Positions 63,271-64,000 of a stretch of DNA of 64,000 nt are shown piece by piece (the first letter of the stretch is position 1; every line of letters starts with the position of its first letter). Position numbers and translations under genes: made by a program. The stretch spans positions 1 to 64,000 of the forward strand of contig CALCJD010000001.1 of the NCBI GenBank assembly GCA_937960895.1, read 5' to 3'. This DNA comes from an uncultured Spartobacteria bacterium. GTDB taxonomy: Bacteria; Verrucomicrobiota; Verrucomicrobiia; Chthoniobacterales; Terrimicrobiaceae. The notes beneath the pieces are model-generated. The model ran no database searches. It was not told the origin of the DNA and was given only the letters and a program-made list of their open reading frames with translations.

Positions 63271-63938
63271 CGTTTCAGGGCCTCCTCCATGCGCTCCATC
63301 ATGCCGAGCATCAGGGCGCGGGCCTGACGGCGGTTTTTCACCGTCTTCGGAGCCAGGCCGCGGTCCAGCAGAAGCCCCAGCCCCTCCAGCGCCTCGTCGA
63401 AACCGACCTGATCGGCCGCGGGCACAACCTCGTCCGACGCCACCAGGGCGTAACCGATCACGCTGACCAGATACGCCAGCACCGGGGCGGGAATGTCGTC
63501 GCGCAGCGCGCCCGCCTTTTGCAGACGCGCAAAAAGCTCCGCGCGCTGCCCGATCAGCGCGGAAAACAACCCGCCGTCCTGCCGCAAAAACCCGCCGAAC
63601 ACCCGGCGGTCGCGCGTCATCAGCGCGCGGATCAGCGGATTGGCCCGGATCGCCTCCAGGCTGTGCCGCACCATGCCGGAAATGCTCCACTCCCCGGTGT
63701 CGGACCGGAACCGTCGGATCCAGTCCCCGGTGTAGCGGGCAAACTCGTGATAAAGCACGGCCCGAAAGAGCTCCTCCTTGCCCGGAAACTCCAGATACAC
63801 CGCGCCCTTCGAAATCCCCGCCTCCCGCGCGATGTCCTCCACGCTGGTTTTGTCATACCCCCAGCGGGCGAACAATGCCGAGGCCGCCGCCAAGACACGC
63901 GCGCGGCGGTCCGTTCCCGGGGAGGACGGGGATTTCAT
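63267..63938 (-). CDS. TetR-family repressor, first gene of the exporter-polyketide unit
   Basis: 223 residues. N-terminal helix-turn-helix RVLAAASALFARWGYDKTSV, DIAREAGISKGAVYLEFPGKEELF, followed by an all-helical ligand domain. TetR proteins next to exporters usually repress them and release DNA when the substrate or a related compound binds. ATG 63938 sits 6 bases after a CAAATT box whose promoter is filled by a dyad operator, so the gene is likely autoregulated and its mRNA leaderless. Its stop overlaps the ATPase start (GTGA), so regulation of this promoter should reach the downstream genes. Confidence 0.92.
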
Positions 63939-63944
63939 GGGAAC

Positions 63945-63974
63945 AATTTGACCCGAAATCCGATTTCGGTCAAA
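63945..63974 (-). promoter_or_regulatory. TetR promoter with embedded operator
   Basis: Minus strand: TTGACC (63973-63968), 17 bases, CAAATT (63950-63945), 6 bases, ATG. The same bases form a near-perfect dyad tttgacccgaaat...atttcggtcaaa (63947-63974; one extra base in one arm) covering both promoter boxes. Confidence 0.65.
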
Positions 63975-64000
63975 CGGTCATTTTTTGGGGCGGCCGGATC

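Overview
This is a 64 kb, GC-rich, gene-dense piece of a bacterial chromosome, and most likely comes from Verrucomicrobiota or a close PVC relative. This placement is inference from gene content: four PEP-CTERM proteins (two built of autotransporter-type beta-strand repeats), the futalosine menaquinone enzyme MqnC, a GntR/LacI fusion regulator, paired Gfo/Idh/MocA oxidoreductases with a type I sulfatase, and many genes without a Shine-Dalgarno sequence. No rRNA, CRISPR array, phage or insertion sequence was seen.

Layout. 1-5.8 kb: the tail of a membrane pseudokinase/FGE-fold protein, an exported partner, a tagaturonate-epimerase-like enzyme and a PEP-CTERM protein. 5.8-13.1 kb: an HD/OB nuclease-like protein, mqnC, a MASE1 hybrid kinase, a second PEP-CTERM protein, and a LuxR regulator with a degenerate receiver followed by a TPR protein. 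13.1-16.4 kb: rdgB and leuS, divergent. 16.4-22.5 kb: a GH4 glycosidase with a divergent AraC regulator, a sigma-54 activator, and a zinc-ribbon protein coupled to a SulP transporter. 22.5-28.4 kb (minus strand): pyruvate carboxylase, an LTXXQ-motif protein, a flippase-like membrane protein, a methyltransferase and a small lipoprotein. 28.9-32.1 kb: a beta-strand-repeat PEP-CTERM protein, rplU-rpmA and tRNA-Leu(GAG). 32.2-45.1 kb: a sugar-catabolism island with two Gfo/Idh/MocA enzymes, a NagA-like deacetylase, a second beta-strand-repeat protein, a sulfatase, GntR/LacI and AraC regulators and an FAD oxidoreductase.

The most unusual part is 45.1-63.9 kb. Ten minus-strand genes are packed almost without gaps: a TetR regulator, a three-part ABC exporter (ATPase, two-unit FtsX permease, HlyD adaptor), a 2,096-residue fully reducing type I polyketide synthase, a methyltransferase resembling PhcB of the Ralstonia 3-hydroxy-fatty-acid methyl ester quorum system, a membrane kinase-receiver-kinase, two receiver proteins and a receiver-kinase. 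Synthase, methyltransferase, sensor and receivers in one coupled unit suggest a self-contained system that makes, exports and senses a fatty-acyl or polyketide signal. The gene order and domains are visible; the signalling role is inference.

A second theme is promoter architecture. Several genes have a TTGnnn box, a 17-base spacer and a -10-like box ending only 6-9 bases before the start codon, so the predicted transcripts would be leaderless. One of them is the TetR gene at the head of the polyketide unit, where a dyad operator fills the promoter.
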